From Martensiomyces pterosporus (Eukaryota; Kickxellomycota; Kickxellomycetes; Kickxellales; Kickxellaceae), in the NCBI GenBank assembly GCA_025201845.1, contig MU603996.1, forward strand, positions 903 to 25,518: a stretch of 24,616 nt of DNA, read 5' to 3'. The notes below the pieces were generated by a model, which saw nothing but the letters and a program-made list of their open reading frames with translations, did no database searches and was not told the origin of the DNA. Below are positions 1 through 8,945 of the stretch, piece after piece (positions within the stretch are counted from its first letter, which is position 1; each line of letters opens with the position of its first letter). A program made the position numbers and the translations under genes.

Positions 1-709
1 GGATGCGCGACAGCAGCGGAACGAGCTTGTGCGCCCCGCGCTCCAGCGCCCCGAACTGCCTGCCAAACCCCACCACGCCAATGGCGTCCAGCGCAATGAG
101 CGAGAACCACCGGTGAATGTCCACCACCACGCTCTCCCTGCCGCCGCCCTCGCCCAGCATCCCGTCCAGCTTGTGCCTGACAGCAGTGGCTGCGCACGCA
201 ACAACCTCGTCCTGCATCAGCGCCAGGTGCCAGTGCGAGAACCCCGGCCCAATCTGCCGCCTCCTCTCCGTGCTCAGCTCCGCCGACCTTGTTGAGAACG
301 CATTGGGCTGCAGCACCGCGGGCATGTCGTAGCTGGGCGTCTTTGGGAAGTAGTGCGTGCTCAGCACATGCCTGACAGCGCCAGGGTCGGCCACCGACAC
401 GCGCTGCGGCGATATGCGCACAACGGGGCCAAACTGCTGGTGGAGCTGCAGGAGGAACTCGGGCAGCGTGCCGCGCACCATGTGGTAGCGCATTGGAATG
501 CTTGTCACCGAGTGCACGAGCCGCCCAGGGACGCGGGACAGCGGCGTCACCCACCGCTCGTAGACGACTTTGAGGAGAGCAAGGATGAGGACGAGTGCAG
601 CAAGCGAGAGCATGATGCTGGACAGGGGCGTGCTGTTGCTGTCGCTGTCGCTGTCACTGTCGTTGTCGTCAAAGATCAAGCGTGTAGAGTTCCCACCAGC
701 GCTATTCAT
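1..709 (-). CDS. Cytochrome P450, N-terminal part (runs off left edge)
   Basis: The minus frame is open from the ATG at 709 to the window edge (236 codons) and reads as the N-terminal half of a membrane-bound fungal cytochrome P450, a haem monooxygenase usually anchored in the ER. Visible features are a hydrophobic anchor at residues about 29-50, the hinge PLSRVPG at 56-62, the beta-1 segment FGPVVRISPQRVSVADPGAV at about 93-112, a C-helix-like ERRRQIGPGFS at 148-158, and the LIALDAIGVVGFGRQFG stretch at 204-220. The I-helix, ExxR and haem-cysteine motifs would lie beyond the window, so substrate and activity cannot be judged. The segment before the anchor is unusual: an Asp-Ser run (residues 14-24) with two Asn-Ser-Thr sequons. 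A second gene with an almost identical start lies at the other end of the window in opposite orientation. It is transcribed in the same direction as BRR2, 391 bp downstream of it. Family assignment is secure; the clan is not. Confidence 0.9.
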   Translation of the reverse strand, partial: MNSAGGNSTRLIFDDNDSDSDSDSNSTPLSSIMLSLAALVLILALLKVVYERWVTPLSRVPGRLVHSVTSIPMRYHMVRGTLPEFLLQLHQQFGPVVRISPQRVSVADPGAVRHVLSTHYFPKTPSYDMPAVLQPNAFSTRSAELSTERRRQIGPGFSHWHLALMQDEVVACAATAVRHKLDGMLGEGGGRESVVVDIHRWFSLIALDAIGVVGFGRQFGALERGAHKLVPLLSRI

Positions 710-945
710 TAGTAGCGGTTTGGTGGCAGTGCAGGTGGATGGCGTGTTGGCGTGTTGGCGTGTTGGCGTGTATATTTACTTTCTTCCTTTTGGCGTGGGC
801 TGTTCCGGGTGTAGCTGGTAGCCGCCAGTGATGTTTGGAGATGAAGAGGTGCTGGTGGAGCGCGATTGCGCAGAGCTGCTGTGACCACAAAGACGTGGTG
901 ACATGCCCCCGCTCCACACCACTGCCGAGCAGTAACATCAAATAC
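601..945. repeat. Left arm of 345-bp inverted repeat (P450 promoter and start)
   Basis: This segment is the reverse complement of 24272-24616 with no indels and three mismatches that I could count: one in the Asp-Ser coding run and two near 907 and 913. Similarity stops at about 945 on the inner side. The outer side is limited only by the right edge of the window, so the true arm may be longer. It covers the first 36 codons of the P450 and about 236 bp of its upstream region. Confidence 0.93.
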
Positions 946-1100
946 AGCGATTCTTCACTTCAGACCGAATGCGCTGCCGACATTTTCTATCACGTTAAAG
1001 CTACATGCAAGAGGTGTGCCATACATGTCTAGGCTGCAATGTCAATGAGCTTTCAGTATAAAGAGCGTAAAAGGGGAATAAAAGAAAAATTACGCTACAT
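710..1100 (-). promoter_or_regulatory. P450 upstream region and BRR2 3' flank
   Basis: This is the 391-bp space between the BRR2 stop codon and the P450 start. The P450-proximal part (to about 945) is shared with the right-hand P450 copy. The remaining 155 bp, next to BRR2, is unique, AT-richer and probably holds the BRR2 3' untranslated region. I saw no canonical AATAAA on the minus strand and no coding potential. Confidence 0.5.
741..770. repeat. 8-bp minisatellite in P450 promoter
   Basis: Three full copies and one partial copy of GGCGTGTT occur in tandem. Read on minus this is CACGCCAA repeated, lying 32-61 bp upstream of the P450 start codon and next to an AT-rich AAATATA element (about 771-777, minus) that could act as a TATA box. 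The same array is present in the right arm at 24447-24478. Confidence 0.8.
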
Positions 1101-4100
1101 TCACTCTTCCTCCGAAGATTCCTCGTCGTCGTCCTCGGCGGGGTGAACATCCAGCTCGAGATCAAACTCCTGGTCGCATCCCAAGTACCCATCACACATG
1201 AGGAACATCTTATACACGACCTTGCCCACCTCCTCAGGCGCAGTAAACTCCAGCACGGTATTCAGCTGCTTGCCCACACTAATCCTCTTCACAGCCACAA
1301 GGGACTGCGTGCGGGGGTCACCAACAACCGCCCACCAGCCCTCGCCCCTCGTATACGGGAAGAACGGCGCCACCACGGGCCCTGGGATGCTTCTGGCCTC
1401 CTCCTCGTCATCCCACTCGCGGTCCAACGCCAGTCTGATGACGACCGACTCGCCAGCCGCAATCTCCTCCTCATCCTGGATCTCAAACTCGACCTCAATG
1501 TTCGGGTACCTATTGACGTACTTGGCGACCTCGCCAATCTGCTTAGGCGCCAGCCCGTGGAGCAGGCTGGCCCTATCCTCGTCCTCCATATCCATGACAT
1601 CAAACACGCTCTCTACCTGCAGTTCCTTGCACGCCCGCAGCCTCTCCTCAGTGCCCAGGTGGGGGATCTGCTTAACAAGGGGGTCTCGTCCCTCCCAAAC
1701 CGCCTGCACCGTCATCTGGGACAGCTCCATCGACGCCAGCGCCGGCGTCAGCCACGCCATGGACGACGACACGTCCACCATAGCCTGCAGCAGCGGCAAA
1801 ACACGTGCCAAGACCCACGCCTGGTCGGCAGCCAGATCCGCGGGCAGCGTGAGGCGCGAGAAATGCGCCTGAAGCAGCAGATGGGTACGGACGCGGGGCG
1901 AGTTCCATCGATCTGCACCCGTACTACCGCTAGCCAGACTGGGCAGGGGCACCGGGATGCGGTTGGCGATCTTCGACAGGATGCCCGCCTCCCTGTGGCG
2001 AATTGGCAGCGACTCAAACTCGTCCGCAGCCGACACAATATCCAAGACACCGCGCAGCTTGGTCTTGGCCGACAGCGACAGGGCAAACATCTCCACAGTG
2101 AGGTACCTGATCTGGTAGTAGGCCGCAATCATGCCCAGGTTGGTCGGCGACACCTCGATCTCCTCCTCATCCATCGCGACGCACTTTGCAGCCACCAGAT
2201 CATTCAGTGTGGACTCGATGAGCTCCGACAGGTAATCCGACAGGTGCTGATGGGACGTCCCCTGCAGTCCATAGTAATTTGGGTTCTGCACCAGCCGGCG
2301 GTACATCAGGGTCCAGGTGAGGTAGTCCACGGCGTCCTGCTTGTTTTCGATCGTCTTTGCCACCACCTCGCTGTTCATCGGATCGTGCAGCTGAGCGTCC
2401 AGCCGGGACTCCAGCGGGAGGGGCTCGTAGAGGAACTTTTTGTAGAAATCACGCTTGTTGGCCATGCACATGAGCACGCACAGGCCCTGCTGGTCAACAC
2501 CCGGCCTTGATGCGCGGCCCATCATCTGCAATACGTCAGGGATCGGGTAGTCCGTGTAGCGGTGCTCGCGTCCGTTGTACCGCTCGGCGCCCATGATGAC
2601 AACCGTGTGCGCATGGATCGAGTCCAGTGTCCAGCAAGTCTCTCTGCTCGCCACCAGCACCTGGATGGCACCCGAGGCGAACAGCTCGCTAACCATCCTG
2701 CGGTCCTTCGGCGACAGCGCCTCGTGGTAGTACCCAACACCGTACGCAAGGAACTCGCGCAGCGCACGATCGCTCACATGGCTGATGATCGGCTCGACAA
2801 CAGCAGGATCCGCACGCAAGAACCTTGAAGGCACGCCGTCGGCAGCAGCCAGCGTCAGCAACTCACTGGCCACAAGACGGCATTGGCGTCTGCTAGGCAC
2901 AAAAACTATGGCCGGCTGCCGGGCTTCTTCGTCGATTTCAACCGCACTGGCCCCGCCAGTCTCCGACGAGTCAACGTCCATTGCCTCTGCATCGCCAGCA
3001 GCCACAAACCTCTTGCGCTTGCTTCCAGTAGGGTCGCCGCATACTGCACGGTAAGTGGGCGCCACAAGCGCCGCCATCCGCGATGCAAAGTGCGGAACAG
3101 TCGATGTCTGGATGTGGATCTCCAGAGGAACCGGTCTGACAGCCGGGTGGAAGTTGAACACAGCTGAAGGCGGCGCGCCAATCCACGCCGCCACATCGCG
3201 CGCATTCGCCAGTGGTACAGAGAGCGCAACCACACGGATGGGCCGCTCAAGCTGCGCAGCCATATACCTAATGCGGCTGACGACAACCTCGTAAGTGGCA
3301 GCCAGCTGGTCACCCGATGCATCGGCGCCGGCATCATCTTCGTCGTCGCCGACTTCAGCACCCCCGCTCATCACATCGTCGGCCGACGACCCCAAGCCAG
3401 CGCCGCCAGCCCAATGGAGCTCGTCTGCGATAAACAGCCCAATCTCCCTGACGCCATGCCTTTGGCGCTGGCGCCAGCGTCTGCTGAGTCCGTCCCACGG
3501 CCCGGGAGTGCTAAGAACGATATGCGCGTTCTCAATCCGCTTCAAGTCAGCCGTCGTGTCTCCCGACAGCACCACCACGTTCTTGCCGCCCTGGACGCTG
3601 GCAAACCTGCGCCGCCACTCACGCGCCCTGCTGCGCACCAAAGAAGCGAAGGGCGCGACGTAGACAGCGCGTCTGCGTACGTAATCGCTGCCCTCGCCGT
3701 GTGCACGCGCAGCCTCTTGCTTGAAGAACCGCAGAAGCGCAATCTCTGCCGCCAGCGTCTTTCCTGACCCAGGCGACGCCGCGACAAGCGAGTTGTCATC
3801 GGTGCGATAAAGCGTGTGGAACGCTTGCGTTTGGATCGCATTAAACGCACCTGTGCCGTACAAGGGCGAGTCCTCCTGCTCTCTATACACCGACTCAAAC
3901 TCGGCATCGTGTAGATCGGCGATCTTCAGGGGCTGCATATCCAGAAGCTCAGTCGGCGGCAGCACCTTGTCGGGCAGGCTCAGATGCTTGAACGAAACTG
4001 CAAGCCGCGTTTCCGCGCCAATCCAGCGGTCGCTTACAACGCACACAAAGTAGTGTGGCGGCAGGGGCTCGCTCAAAGAGCACGTGAACTCCGTGATGTG

Positions 4101-7100
4101 TTCCTCGCCAACATACATGCGCTTCAGCACAAACAGCTCCGAGTGCAAGATCGTTTCGCCATCGGCATCCTCGATCCAGATCCAGAACTGCTCTGCAGCA
4201 CCATGCACGGCATCCTCCCACTGGAAATCGGGAGTCAGGTGCAGCTCGAATCTCAAGAGGGAGCGAGTCAGTGGCTGCACATGGGCATTGATCTCAAGAC
4301 GCGGCACCAGGTGCACCAGTCGGTGGAGCAGACGACCCGCCTTGGGTGAGCCGACCAGCTCGCCAAGCTCCTGCGGGTTGAGGTCGATGTAGCGCGACCA
4401 GGGGAACGGCTTGCGCTCCACAGACCGCAGAAGCTCCTGGGGGCACGCCTTTCCAAACTGCCTTAGTGGGGACATGGTGAGCCACATGCGGCGCTCAACC
4501 TGCTTGCACCAATTCAGTGTTCTGTAAGCAGCCCTAGCCCACCCTCTGCGCAGGCACAGCTCAAACAGGGCACGGAAGATGCGGCCAGCCGACTGCGTCA
4601 CATAAACCATATCAGACACGAGGGCAAACCCTGTCAAGCTGAGCTGTGCGATGTACGCCTGCAGCAGCACATTGATCTTTGCAGACGGGCTATCGGCCGA
4701 TTCGCGCATGGGTATAGGCACGCGCTCCAGCAAGCGCTGCAGCTCAACGCGCTCTTCGGCTCTAACTGGAATGAGCCTGAACTCGTCAGAAAGAGAGAAC
4801 ACGCGCAAGATGTCGATGTCGCTAGCATCAGCACGCAGGTCCTGCTGGTACACGGCCATCGACCTGTGGCTGATATAGTAGTGCGACGCCACACGGCCAA
4901 GCTCCGTGGGCTGCAGTCTGCCCGTCTTGCGGTCATAGCGCACCATGAAGCACCTCTCGAGCTCAACAGCCGCTGCATGGGCGAGATCAGTGCGGCGCCC
5001 AGTCAATGCTGGGTCATCATCAAGCTCGCTCGGCGATACACCATAGACGGAGGGGCTGCGCAGCATGCGCACATAGAGATAGGTGTATCCAAGCCACTCC
5101 ACAGCATCGTCGCGCGAGCGAATGGTGCCCAGCGCAACCTCGGCATTAAGCGAGTCAGCCAGCCTCGACACCAGCTGCGACTCGATAGGCAGCTGCTGGT
5201 TGAGGAGCGACAGATAGTACCTGAGCTCGCTATGCGCGGTGATGATAACACCCTCACCAAACGTGTCGTACTGCGGACGACCAGCACGGCCGAGCATCTG
5301 AAGGACATCCTGAGGCGACAGCTCGCACCAGCAGCCCTTCTCAGGGTTGTACACCTGGGTACCCTTGATGATAACCGCATGTGCGGGCAGATTGACACCC
5401 CAGGCGAGAGTGGCTGTAGACACCAAAACCTTGATGCGGCCATCGGCAAAGAGGTCCTCCATAAGGCGGCGATCGGCGCGCGACATACCAGCATGATGGC
5501 AGCCGAACCCAAACGGCAAAAGGTCCTTGAGCGCCTGGTCGCGCGTGGCCTCCGCCTCATCGCGCAAGATCGCGCTTGTCGCACTGCCGCTCTTGACAAA
5601 CAGGCCAGTGTCAGCCTCGTCAACAGCCATATCGCGCAGCCTCTGCGCCGTCCTCACCGTCTCCTTGCGCGAGTGCACAAACACAAGGACTTGGCTGGAC
5701 GCCGCATGCTTCTTGGCCTTCTCATAGCACACCTGGTCCATCCTCTCCAGTCGCTTGATGTGCTTCTTCTCGGTGATCCCAACAAACTCCTGCTGCAGGG
5801 GGCAGGGGCGGAATCTAGCGTCAAAGTAGAACAGCCCACGGTCACGCGGAACGCGGAGGAAAGTCGCCACATCCTCGTAGTTGGGCAAGGTGGCGCTGAG
5901 CCCCACCAGGCGGACTCTTTGCTGAGTCTGCTCCTGAGTGCGCAGGAGACGGCAAACGAGGGACTCGAGGACTGGTCCGCGGTCGTCGTGAAGCAGGTGG
6001 ATCTCATCGATGATCACCAGGCGCACAAGCGAGGTATAGCTCCCCTCGCCGCCCTTTCTCGTGATGACGTCCCACTTCTCGGGCGTGGTGACGATCAGTT
6101 GTGTCTCGGTAATCTGCTGCTTCGTCAGCTGCGAGTCTCCCGTCAGCTCGGCCACCTTGAGTCCCAAAGGACCCAGGCGCTTGCTGAACGACCCAGAAAC
6201 TTCGGCAACCAAGGCTTTCATTGGAGCGATGTATACCATCTTGAACGCGTCCACATTGATCTCGCCAGACTGCGGGTCGCGGAACTGACCAATAGTGCGC
6301 AGCATCGTAAGAGCCGCGCAGTTTGTCTTACCGGCACCGGTGGGAGCGCAGATCAGCATGTTGTCGTCGGCCTCAAAGGCTGTCGAGTACACGCGGCTCT
6401 GGATGCGGTTGAGCTCTTTAGCACCCGAAAATGCCGCCTGAGACCACTGAGGCAGGCTGCTGATTGGAACGACAGGCTCGTCGTCGCCCGGTGGCGGGGG
6501 GCGCTCAGGTGCAGGCACACGAATCTCCTCATATCCAGCCATCACGATCTTTTCAGCGCCCTTGGGTGGCACCCACTTCGTGTTGGTCATCAAATGCCCT
6601 CCCTGGGTGAACGCCAGCTCAGACAGATTGATGTTCTGCTTGGGCACATACTCCTTCTGCGCGCGCTTCTCTGGCTTGCGAGCTGCTGCTGCACCTGCCG
6701 CCGAGTGGCCATTGCGGTTGTCTGGCCTTGCTGCAGGCTGTGCTGGCGAATCGTCGCGCATCTCAACATCGCCATCGGCGTCCTCGTCGCCTCCACCACG
6801 TAGAGCGCCAGACCCATTACGAGCCTCAATGATCCACGCAGCGCCACTTTCGCGCATCTCCTCCTCGATCATCTGCCTTTGCTCCTGGTCGTTCTCCGAC
6901 TCTGCACGCGCCAGCCGCATGCACCATACAATGGCCTCGCGGTTGTGGACAAGCATCTGCACGGTTTCAAAGTGCTCATAATCGAAGAGCTCTGCAAGCT
7001 CGTTTTCCAGCTCGCCCTGGGGGAGCTTTCTGTTCGACAGCAAGCGCGTCGCATCACGCGTCTTCTCCTGTACAGTGAGGGGCTCCGAGAAGTGCTTGCT

Positions 7101-8255
7101 GATCTGCCGCTGTAGCCAGAATGCATCGATGCTGCGCAGGGTCAGCTTGTCTGCATCGCCATTCTGCTTTGAGCTTGCTGAGGCACTGGGCTGGCCAACA
7201 CCACTGGCCTCGGCATCTCCACTCGAAGTCTTTTCAGCGCCAAAGCTAGTTGTCGACGACGCAGCTGCTTTGGCAGCCGCAGCCGCAGCACGTTCGGCAT
7301 TCCTGCGGTTCAGTTTCTTTGCGTTCTTCTCGCTGTACCCATGAATGACAGTGCGGTATCCGCCGGCTTCGTCGTCGCCCTCCTCGCTAGCATCAGACTC
7401 GTGATCAGAGCCATCCGCCGCAGTAGTGGCTGGGGCGCCACGAGTCTCGCCTTCGTCTCCGTCATCATCGTCGCTGTCGCTGTCGCTGCTCTCTCCGCCA
7501 ACAACGTAACCCGTAGGACCCTCGCCCTCACGTGCACCAAGTCCCTCCATATCTTCATCGTCGCTCCCTCCAAACACGACAGCCACACCCGACTGGTCGT
7601 CCAGTGCATCAGCACCAGGCACGCCGAGCTCCGCACCGCCCTGCCCATCCACGCCATCCTCATTGTCCGCATCATAATCGGTGATCTGGCGAGAAAGCTG
7701 GATGAACCGGGAAAACTCCGCATCTGGCACACCGGTGCCAAGCAGCGACTCGACCTGCTTTTTCTTCTCCACCTCCTTCATCCCATCGTCCTTCAGCAGC
7801 GCCAGCACCTCATCTGCCGCCGAAAGCAGGACCTCCGGCGCCTGATCGCCCAGGTACTTGCGTGACTGAGCCAAGATCAGATCCCACACCCTGCGAGTTT
7901 CCTGCGACCTGGGTCTATACGAAACACCCTCGATATCGTCTGTGGCCGTGAGGATATTCGAGTACCCGTAGTTTGTCCTCAGCGCACGCTGCTCGCGCCT
8001 ACGACGCTTGCGCTCCTGGGCCTTCCTCTCCTCCTCCTCTGTCCGCTCAGAGTCTGTTTTCCGTGGCTTGGCGGGTGCTTCGTGGCGTACGCTGGCACCC
8101 ATCTCGCGGGCGTCAATTTTGCCCCATAGGGACTCGATTTCCTTCCCGCGCTCCCCGCGACGCGGCAGTTTGGACCGGTCGGCAGTGAGCACTAGGTTGG
8201 AGTTGCCCGCGTATTGGTAGAGCTTTTTGTGCTCGTCGGTGAATTCCTCAGACAT
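1101..8255 (-). CDS. BRR2: Pre-mRNA-splicing helicase Brr2 (U5 snRNP, Ski2-like)
   Basis: This 2384-aa intronless ORF matches Brr2, the U5 snRNP ATPase that unwinds U4/U6 during spliceosome activation in the nucleus. The N-terminus has the Brr2-type NSNLVLTADRS plug motif (18-28). An acidic low-complexity region spans about 195-300 and a PWI-like helical segment about 375-455. Cassette 1 has APTGAGKT (637-644), DEIH (750-753), SATL (787-790) and QMLGRAGRPQYD (986-997), then a Sec63 module at about 1110-1425. Cassette 2 keeps ASPGSGKT (1493-1500) and DELH (1611-1614) but has SVPL (about 1689-1692) in place of SATL, and QMMGRASRPG (1910-1919), then a second Sec63 module at about 2005-2355. It is roughly 230 residues longer than usual Brr2 (about 2140-2160), explained by the acidic N-region, a linker at 480-530 and acidic inserts at about 1616-1650 and 1739-1780, the latter with a KRKR cluster. 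The full domain order excludes Slh1/ASCC3, which lack this N-terminus. Confidence 0.97.
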   Translation of the reverse strand: MSEEFTDEHKKLYQYAGNSNLVLTADRSKLPRRGERGKEIESLWGKIDAREMGASVRHEAPAKPRKTDSERTEEEERKAQERKRRRREQRALRTNYGYSNILTATDDIEGVSYRPRSQETRRVWDLILAQSRKYLGDQAPEVLLSAADEVLALLKDDGMKEVEKKKQVESLLGTGVPDAEFSRFIQLSRQITDYDADNEDGVDGQGGAELGVPGADALDDQSGVAVVFGGSDDEDMEGLGAREGEGPTGYVVGGESSDSDSDDDDGDEGETRGAPATTAADGSDHESDASEEGDDEAGGYRTVIHGYSEKNAKKLNRRNAERAAAAAAKAAASSTTSFGAEKTSSGDAEASGVGQPSASASSKQNGDADKLTLRSIDAFWLQRQISKHFSEPLTVQEKTRDATRLLSNRKLPQGELENELAELFDYEHFETVQMLVHNREAIVWCMRLARAESENDQEQRQMIEEEMRESGAAWIIEARNGSGALRGGGDEDADGDVEMRDDSPAQPAARPDNRNGHSAAGAAAARKPEKRAQKEYVPKQNINLSELAFTQGGHLMTNTKWVPPKGAEKIVMAGYEEIRVPAPERPPPPGDDEPVVPISSLPQWSQAAFSGAKELNRIQSRVYSTAFEADDNMLICAPTGAGKTNCAALTMLRTIGQFRDPQSGEINVDAFKMVYIAPMKALVAEVSGSFSKRLGPLGLKVAELTGDSQLTKQQITETQLIVTTPEKWDVITRKGGEGSYTSLVRLVIIDEIHLLHDDRGPVLESLVCRLLRTQEQTQQRVRLVGLSATLPNYEDVATFLRVPRDRGLFYFDARFRPCPLQQEFVGITEKKHIKRLERMDQVCYEKAKKHAASSQVLVFVHSRKETVRTAQRLRDMAVDEADTGLFVKSGSATSAILRDEAEATRDQALKDLLPFGFGCHHAGMSRADRRLMEDLFADGRIKVLVSTATLAWGVNLPAHAVIIKGTQVYNPEKGCWCELSPQDVLQMLGRAGRPQYDTFGEGVIITAHSELRYYLSLLNQQLPIESQLVSRLADSLNAEVALGTIRSRDDAVEWLGYTYLYVRMLRSPSVYGVSPSELDDDPALTGRRTDLAHAAAVELERCFMVRYDRKTGRLQPTELGRVASHYYISHRSMAVYQQDLRADASDIDILRVFSLSDEFRLIPVRAEERVELQRLLERVPIPMRESADSPSAKINVLLQAYIAQLSLTGFALVSDMVYVTQSAGRIFRALFELCLRRGWARAAYRTLNWCKQVERRMWLTMSPLRQFGKACPQELLRSVERKPFPWSRYIDLNPQELGELVGSPKAGRLLHRLVHLVPRLEINAHVQPLTRSLLRFELHLTPDFQWEDAVHGAAEQFWIWIEDADGETILHSELFVLKRMYVGEEHITEFTCSLSEPLPPHYFVCVVSDRWIGAETRLAVSFKHLSLPDKVLPPTELLDMQPLKIADLHDAEFESVYREQEDSPLYGTGAFNAIQTQAFHTLYRTDDNSLVAASPGSGKTLAAEIALLRFFKQEAARAHGEGSDYVRRRAVYVAPFASLVRSRAREWRRRFASVQGGKNVVVLSGDTTADLKRIENAHIVLSTPGPWDGLSRRWRQRQRHGVREIGLFIADELHWAGGAGLGSSADDVMSGGAEVGDDEDDAGADASGDQLAATYEVVVSRIRYMAAQLERPIRVVALSVPLANARDVAAWIGAPPSAVFNFHPAVRPVPLEIHIQTSTVPHFASRMAALVAPTYRAVCGDPTGSKRKRFVAAGDAEAMDVDSSETGGASAVEIDEEARQPAIVFVPSRRQCRLVASELLTLAAADGVPSRFLRADPAVVEPIISHVSDRALREFLAYGVGYYHEALSPKDRRMVSELFASGAIQVLVASRETCWTLDSIHAHTVVIMGAERYNGREHRYTDYPIPDVLQMMGRASRPGVDQQGLCVLMCMANKRDFYKKFLYEPLPLESRLDAQLHDPMNSEVVAKTIENKQDAVDYLTWTLMYRRLVQNPNYYGLQGTSHQHLSDYLSELIESTLNDLVAAKCVAMDEEEIEVSPTNLGMIAAYYQIRYLTVEMFALSLSAKTKLRGVLDIVSAADEFESLPIRHREAGILSKIANRIPVPLPSLASGSTGADRWNSPRVRTHLLLQAHFSRLTLPADLAADQAWVLARVLPLLQAMVDVSSSMAWLTPALASMELSQMTVQAVWEGRDPLVKQIPHLGTEERLRACKELQVESVFDVMDMEDEDRASLLHGLAPKQIGEVAKYVNRYPNIEVEFEIQDEEEIAAGESVVIRLALDREWDDEEEARSIPGPVVAPFFPYTRGEGWWAVVGDPRTQSLVAVKRISVGKQLNTVLEFTAPEEVGKVVYKMFLMCDGYLGCDQEFDLELDVHPAEDDDEESSEEE

Positions 8256-8378
8256 TGAGCAGAACCTTGCGCTATGCTACTACTGTTTTCCCGCAAGTTT
8301 TTGTGCTAGTGATAGGAAAGGAATAGACAAAGGGTAGATTTGTAGTCAAAAACAGGGGAAATCAAACAGCACTACGAG

Positions 8379-8398
8379 TTTTTTCTTTTTTTTTTTTT
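8379..8398. promoter_or_regulatory. Poly(T) tract upstream of BRR2
   Basis: Six T, one C, then thirteen T. Seen from BRR2 on minus this is a poly(dA) tract 124-143 bp upstream of the start codon. Such tracts commonly exclude nucleosomes at fungal promoters; the regulatory role here is inferred from position only. Confidence 0.4.
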
Positions 8399-8810
8399 GG
8401 GCCGGCGGGGCACAAATCGCGAGCAGTGCGGGTCAAGAATTTCTGAGCCGATGGTCGCTATGGGGTGCATCATGTGCAACACATTGCGGTTCTCTAGAGC
8501 CGAGCCGAGCCGCAATATCAGCAACATCACAATCATGCGCCAAATGCACACTTGGGCTGGTGCCGCAACATGTCCACATATTGCATCCATTGTGGACGGG
8601 ATATTAAATTACGCCATATACTAGGACATGACCGGCGACGTCAGTCGTAGAATTCGGCAGCGCAGATCCTTCTCTTGTGTATCTGGCTGTATCGGCAACG
8701 AACACAGGCTGTTTGCTGCACGTCTGAATCGGGAGAAGCATGTATGCGTTAATTCAGGCGCATGGGCCTCCGCGCCTCTCCATCCTTCAGCTCAAACCTA
8801 TATTGGCAAG

Positions 8811-8945
8811 ATGGCAGAACCTGCTCTGCCCTGGCAGCCACTATTTAAAGACGCCACAGCCAGCCTTGCTGCCAGTGCGGAACAGCTAGCTAATTTAGCA
8901 ACCACGAGTCGGGATAAAGCCCCGTCTCAGCTGAGCTGGGTGTAA
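8811..8945 (+). CDS. Possible 44-aa small protein or first exon
   Basis: A 44-codon ORF starts MAEPALPWQPLF and ends QLSWV before TAA. The start context (A at -3, G at +4) is strong, and the middle is Ala/Leu-rich and predicted helical. I do not recognise it. The frame is also open upstream to 8628, but that part looks random. The stop overlaps a GTGTAA that could be read as a weak 5' splice site, so this could be a first exon; I could not find a convincing second exon in the following 800 bp. No TATA element is obvious close by. It could equally be chance. Confidence 0.2.
   Translation: MAEPALPWQPLFKDATASLAASAEQLANLATTSRDKAPSQLSWV

Noticed and set aside
1143..2510. 455-codon plus-strand frame opposite the BRR2 3' end
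   Set aside because: Same explanation: antisense to conserved Sec63-module codons, with no recognisable motif.
4866..6803. 645-codon plus-strand open frame opposite BRR2
   Set aside because: It is the antisense shadow of a GC-rich helicase gene; its composition (Leu/His/Arg/Gln-rich) and lack of domains fit a non-coding frame.
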